Below the pieces are notes generated by a model that was not told where the DNA came from, searched no databases, and was given only the letters and a program-made list of their open reading frames with translations. Of a stretch of DNA of 64,000 bases, positions 60,642-64,000 are shown in pieces. Positions within the stretch are counted from its first letter, which is position 1; each line of letters starts with the position of its first letter. A program made the translations under genes and the position numbers. This stretch comes from Pseudomonas hormoni. Lineage in GTDB: Bacteria; Pseudomonadota; Gammaproteobacteria; Pseudomonadales; Pseudomonadaceae. Location: positions 4,202,001 through 4,266,000 of the forward strand of contig NZ_CP075566.1 in NCBI RefSeq assembly GCF_018502625.1, given 5' to 3'.

Positions 60642-62330
60642 TCAGGCAATGTCCCGCAACTCCCGCCGCAGAATCTTGCCCACCGGCGTCATCGGCAACG
60701 ACTCACGCAGCACAATGTGCTTGGGCACTTTGTACGCCGTGAAGTTTTCCTTGCAGTAGGCCTTCAGCTCTTCAAGGCTGACCCCCGACTCACGCGCCAC
60801 AACAAACAGCTTCACCGCCTCGCCCGAACGTTCGTCCGGCACGCCGATGACTGCGCAGTTGGCGACTTTCGGGTGAGCCATCACCACGTCTTCGATCTCG
60901 TTCGGGTACACGTTGAAACCCGAGACGATGATCATGTCTTTCTTGCGATCGACGATGCGCACAAAACCGTCCGGGTCGATCACCGCGATGTCGCCGGACT
61001 TGAACCAGCCTTCGGCATCCAGCACTTCGGCGGTGGCTTCGGGTTTCTGCCAATAGCCCTTCATGATCTGCGGGCCCTTGATGCACAACTCGCCGCGCTC
61101 GCCCATCGGCTGCTCGATGCCTTCATCGTTGATGACTTTCAGCGCGGTGCCCGGCACCGGCAGGCCGACCGTGCCGATTCGCGATTTGTTGCCGTAGGGG
61201 TTGGTGCACGCCACCGGCGAGGTTTCGGTCAGGCCGTAGCCTTCGGTGATGCGGCAACCGGTCAGTTGCTCCCAGCGCTCGGCGGTGGCCTTGACCAGCG
61301 CAGTGCCGCCGGAGTTGGTCAGTTTGAGGCTGGAGAAATCCAGGGTCTTGAAATCCGGATGGTCCATCAACGCAACGAACAGCGTGTTAAGCCCGAGCAG
61401 TGCCGAGAACCGCCAGTTCTTCAGTTCCTTGATGAAACCGCCAATGTCCCGTGGATTGGTGATCAGCACGTTGTGATTGCCGGTCACCATCATGCACATG
61501 CAATTCGCGGTGAAGGCATAGATGTGATACAGCGGCAGCGGCGCGATCATCACCTCCTGGCCTTCGCGCAGCAGGGGCTGGCCATCGTTGCCGAACTGCC
61601 CCAGGCACGCTCGCGCCTGCTGCATGTTCGCCACCAGGTTGCCGTGGGTCAGCATCGCGCCCTTGGCCAGGCCGGTGGTGCCGCCGGTGTATTGCAGCAC
61701 GGCGATATCGTTGAGACCGGCGTTCAGCGGCTTGATGCCCAGACCCCGGCCCAGGCGCAACGCGCTCTTGAAGGAAACGGCTTGCGGCAAGGAATAGTCC
61801 GGGACCATTTTCTTGACCTTGCGCACCAGGGTGTTGACCAGCCAGCCCTTGGCGGTGGGCATCATGTCGCCCATCTTTGCTTCGATCAAGTACTGCAGGT
61901 CGGTGTCGGGCAGCACTTCCTGGACCTTCTGCCCGAACATGTTCAGGTAGACCAGCGCCCGGGCACCAGAATCCTTGAACTGATGACGCATCTCCCGCGC
62001 GGTGTACAGCGGGTTGGTGTTGACCACGATCAGCCCGGCGCGCAACGCACCAAACACGGCAATCGGGTATTGCAGGACGTTGGGCATCTGCACCGCGATG
62101 CGATCCCCCGGCACCAGGTCGGTGTGGGCTTGCAGGTAACCGGCGAACGCGGCGCTGTAGCGTTCCAGTTCGGCGTAGGTCAGGGTCACGCCCATGTTGC
62201 TGAAGGCCGGGCGGTCCGCAAATTTTTTGCAGGAGCGCTCGAACACCTCGATCACCGACTTGTAAGCCCCTCGATCGATGTCCAGGGGTACGCCGGCCGG
62301 GCGTTTGTCATTCCAGAAATCAGGTTGCAT
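60642..62330 (-). CDS. fadD2: Long-chain fatty acid CoA ligase FadD2
   Basis: A 562-residue acyl-CoA synthetase. AMP-binding loop YTGGTTGLAKGAMLTH, EGYGLTETSPVACTNP and GFNVYPNEIEDVVMAHPK are all present. The start MQPDFWNDKRPAGVPLDID and its place beside the alpha/beta hydrolase gene match FadD2 (P. aeruginosa PA3300, from memory). It precedes fadD1 in the same direction. Paralogue of fadD1, about as long and with the same motifs. Confidence 0.9.
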   Translation of the reverse strand: MQPDFWNDKRPAGVPLDIDRGAYKSVIEVFERSCKKFADRPAFSNMGVTLTYAELERYSAAFAGYLQAHTDLVPGDRIAVQMPNVLQYPIAVFGALRAGLIVVNTNPLYTAREMRHQFKDSGARALVYLNMFGQKVQEVLPDTDLQYLIEAKMGDMMPTAKGWLVNTLVRKVKKMVPDYSLPQAVSFKSALRLGRGLGIKPLNAGLNDIAVLQYTGGTTGLAKGAMLTHGNLVANMQQARACLGQFGNDGQPLLREGQEVMIAPLPLYHIYAFTANCMCMMVTGNHNVLITNPRDIGGFIKELKNWRFSALLGLNTLFVALMDHPDFKTLDFSSLKLTNSGGTALVKATAERWEQLTGCRITEGYGLTETSPVACTNPYGNKSRIGTVGLPVPGTALKVINDEGIEQPMGERGELCIKGPQIMKGYWQKPEATAEVLDAEGWFKSGDIAVIDPDGFVRIVDRKKDMIIVSGFNVYPNEIEDVVMAHPKVANCAVIGVPDERSGEAVKLFVVARESGVSLEELKAYCKENFTAYKVPKHIVLRESLPMTPVGKILRRELRDIA

Positions 62331-62557
62331 TGTTCTTGTCCTCTTTACCTGAACCTATCCGGGGCCACTCTCTGCGCTGTCTGAAAAACAGAAAGCAAAA
62401 AGCGGAGCTTCACGGACACTAGCAGCTATGACGAAACAGGCAAATATGCCAACGTCCGTCATTGATCGTGTGAATCTTGGTGCCGTGGCGTGGCCTGATC
62501 AGACGCCCGGCGATGGATGCGCTATACAATGCACCGAGCCCATGCAAAGGAATCGCC

Positions 62558-63502
62558 ATGATCCACGACACCTTCTGGCTGACCGCGAGTGACCGCAGCC
62601 GCCTCTTCGTCAACCAGTGGCTGCCCGCCGCGCCGTTGAAAGCGGTGATTCTGGTGGCCCACGGCATGGCCGAGCACAGTGATCGCTATGCCCGTCTGGC
62701 CGAAAAATGCTGTGAACAGGGCTACGGCGTCTACGCACCTGACTTGCGTGGACATGGCAAAACTGCCGAAAACGGGACACTCGGTCATTTCGCCGATGAC
62801 GATGGCTGGTGCAAGGTGGTTGGTGATCTGGCCAGCCTCAATCAGCACATCGGTCAGCAACATCCCGGCGTGCCGATCGTGCTGCTCGGCCACAGCATGG
62901 GCAGTTACATCGCTCAGGCCTATCTGCTGCATCACAGCGCCAGCCTGTATGGCGCAGTGCTCAGTGGTTCGAATTTTCAACCCGTGGCGCTTTATCGCGC
63001 AGCCCGGCAAATCGCCCGGCTCGAACGCTTGCGCCAGGGGCCGAAGGGGCGCAGCGCGCTGATCGAATGGCTGTCGTTCGGCTCGTTCAACAAGAAGTTC
63101 AAACCGGTGCGCACCTCGTTCGACTGGCTCAGCCGCGACCCGGCCGAAGTCGACAAGTACGCCAACGACCCGCTCTGCGGCTTTCGCTGCACCAATCAGT
63201 TCTGGATCGATTTGCTTGGCGGCTTGCAGCAAATCAGCAAAGCGTCCAATCTCGCCCAGATCGATCCGGGCCTGCCGCTGCTGGTGATTGGCGGCGAATG
63301 TGATCCGGTGAGTGAAGGCAAGCGTCTGAAAGATCTGGCCGATGCACTACGTGCCGCTGGCAGCCAGAGCCTGCAACTGACGATTTACCCGCAGGCGCGG
63401 CACGAACTGTTCAACGAGAGCAATCGCGATGAAGTGACGGCCGATGTGCTGAGCTGGATCGCGCAAGCCCTGAGCCACCGCCGCCCACCCCGATCCGAAT
63501 AG
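62558..63502 (+). CDS. Alpha/beta hydrolase, lysophospholipase/monoacylglycerol lipase-like
   Basis: A 314-residue alpha/beta hydrolase. Nucleophile elbow GHSMG with Ser113, an early HGMAEH (oxyanion side), Asp in GGECDPVS and His in QARHELFNE complete the triad. Pattern matches the PldB/monoacylglycerol lipase group, which supplies fatty acids. Divergent from fadD2, and next to phaJ, so a role in lipid use is inferred. ATG 62558 has AAAGGA 7 bases upstream. Confidence 0.87.
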   Translation: MIHDTFWLTASDRSRLFVNQWLPAAPLKAVILVAHGMAEHSDRYARLAEKCCEQGYGVYAPDLRGHGKTAENGTLGHFADDDGWCKVVGDLASLNQHIGQQHPGVPIVLLGHSMGSYIAQAYLLHHSASLYGAVLSGSNFQPVALYRAARQIARLERLRQGPKGRSALIEWLSFGSFNKKFKPVRTSFDWLSRDPAEVDKYANDPLCGFRCTNQFWIDLLGGLQQISKASNLAQIDPGLPLLVIGGECDPVSEGKRLKDLADALRAAGSQSLQLTIYPQARHELFNESNRDEVTADVLSWIAQALSHRRPPRSE

Positions 63503-63542
63503 TTTTTTGTGGTTTTTTTATTTGTCACAGGAATTGAAACCG

Positions 63543-64000
63543 ATGACCCAGGTTACCAACACCCCTTACGAAGCCCTTGAAGTCGGGCAGACCGCCAGCT
63601 ACAGCAAGACGGTCGAAGAGCGCGACATTCAACTGTTCGCCGCGATGTCCGGTGACCACAACCCGGTGCACCTGGACGCTGAATTCGCCGCTGGCACCAT
63701 GTTCAAGGAACGTATCGCTCACGGCATGTTCAGCGGTGCACTGATCAGCGCAGCCGTTGCCTGCGAGTTGCCTGGGCCGGGCACCATTTATATCGGTCAG
63801 CAGATGAGCTTTCAAAAGCCGGTGAAAATTGGCGACACGCTGACCGTGCGTCTGGAGATACTGGAGAAGCTGCCGAAGTTTCGTGTGCGCATCGCCACGC
63901 GCGTGTTCAACCAGCGTGATGAGTTGGTGGTGGATGGCGAGGCGGAGATTCTGGCGCCGCGCAAGCAGCAGACCGTGACGTTGCCTAAGCTGCCGGCGAT
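63543..64000 (+). CDS. phaJ: (R)-specific enoyl-CoA hydratase PhaJ (3' end cut)
   Basis: The first 152 residues of a MaoC-type hot-dog-fold hydratase; it runs off the window, with only a few codons likely missing. The catalytic motif SGDHNPVHLDAEFAA has Asp38 and His43 in place, followed by GPGTIYIGQQMSF and the dimer-edge RVFNQRDELVVDGEAEI. It converts enoyl-CoA from beta-oxidation to (R)-3-hydroxyacyl-CoA for polyhydroxyalkanoate. Gene order fadD1-fadD2-hydrolase-phaJ matches P. aeruginosa PA3299-PA3302. AGGA lies 10 bases before ATG 63543. Confidence 0.9.
   Translation, partial: MTQVTNTPYEALEVGQTASYSKTVEERDIQLFAAMSGDHNPVHLDAEFAAGTMFKERIAHGMFSGALISAAVACELPGPGTIYIGQQMSFQKPVKIGDTLTVRLEILEKLPKFRVRIATRVFNQRDELVVDGEAEILAPRKQQTVTLPKLPA

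Noticed and set aside
58705..62384. Two frames of about 540-555 codons opposite to fadD1 and fadD2
   Set aside because: Both lie fully inside genes with clear acyl-CoA synthetase motifs, and their translations are His/Gln/Arg-rich shadows that resemble each other only because the two fadD genes are paralogues.
1..64000. Prophage, insertion sequence or integrative element
   Set aside because: No transposase, integrase, phage structural gene or tRNA-like attachment site was found; the toxin-antitoxin pair alone does not justify it.

Overview
This 64 kb window looks like a chromosomal segment of a fluorescent Pseudomonas (P. fluorescens lineage, species not resolved). The reasons are GC-rich coding with dense reading frames, 14 REPIN-type inverted repeats of the kinds common in that group, Pseudomonas gene blocks (fadD1-fadD2-hydrolase-phaJ as in P. 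aeruginosa, a sia-type operon, gntR/gntK/gntT with Pseudomonas-like GntR sites), and many LysR/TetR/AraC regulators beside small metabolic genes. I saw no rRNA, tRNA, prophage, insertion sequence or CRISPR array.

Layout. 0-4.3 kb: an HNH endonuclease-like gene whose start lies in a perfect 12-bp inverted repeat, divergent from a four-gene sia-like operon (phosphatase, kinase, SiaC partner, diguanylate cyclase). 4.3-12.3 kb: a zinc-motif protein, a periplasmic protein, a TauE-type permease with divergent AraC regulator, a small HTH protein, an amidase, and a metallo-beta-lactamase hydrolase divergent from a TetR gene with an operator-like palindrome between them. 12.4-21 kb: a MASE2 diguanylate cyclase, DUF1003 protein, a glutamine-amidotransferase-like protein coupled to a monooxygenase-like protein, glycerophosphodiesterase, PepSY protein, chemoreceptor and ZntB-type transporter. 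21-31 kb: PiT phosphate transporter, LysR/SDR pair, PACE efflux/LysR pair, an ECF42-type sigma operon with YciI and SnoaL-like genes, two acetyltransferases, a PNPOx-like protein and a RelE/ParE-Phd toxin-antitoxin pair.

31-39.3 kb: a kdp potassium ATPase locus read leftwards in the order kdpF, small ORF, kdpA, kdpC, kdpB, kdpD, kdpE. The A-C-B order is not the usual A-B-C, an extra 27-residue membrane peptide sits between kdpF and kdpA, and kdpD is broken by a frameshift at a run of five G (C on the coding strand). 39.5-47.7 kb: GyrI-like protein, LysE exporter, AlaC aminotransferase, the gluconate genes gntT-gntK with divergent gntR and three GntR-like sites, a glutathione transferase and two unknown proteins. 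47.8-58.3 kb: a BdlA-like double-PAS chemoreceptor, LysR/GstA pair, an ECF sigma factor overlapping a betaine-type binding-protein gene, a PhnD-like protein, a desaturase, a small Lys-rich protein, an acetyltransferase, peptide deformylase overlapping a YihY/BrkB membrane protein, CsbD and a conserved unknown. 58.5-64 kb: fadD1, fadD2, an alpha/beta hydrolase and the start of phaJ, a fatty-acid activation and (R)-enoyl-CoA hydratase block cut by the window end.

Most of the window is ordinary core or lineage-specific Pseudomonas DNA. I did not find a clearly unprecedented system. The best leads are the rearranged kdp locus, the CBS-input sia operon, the ECF sigma/binding-protein pair, the amidotransferase with the catalytic His replaced, and the palindrome on the HNH gene start.
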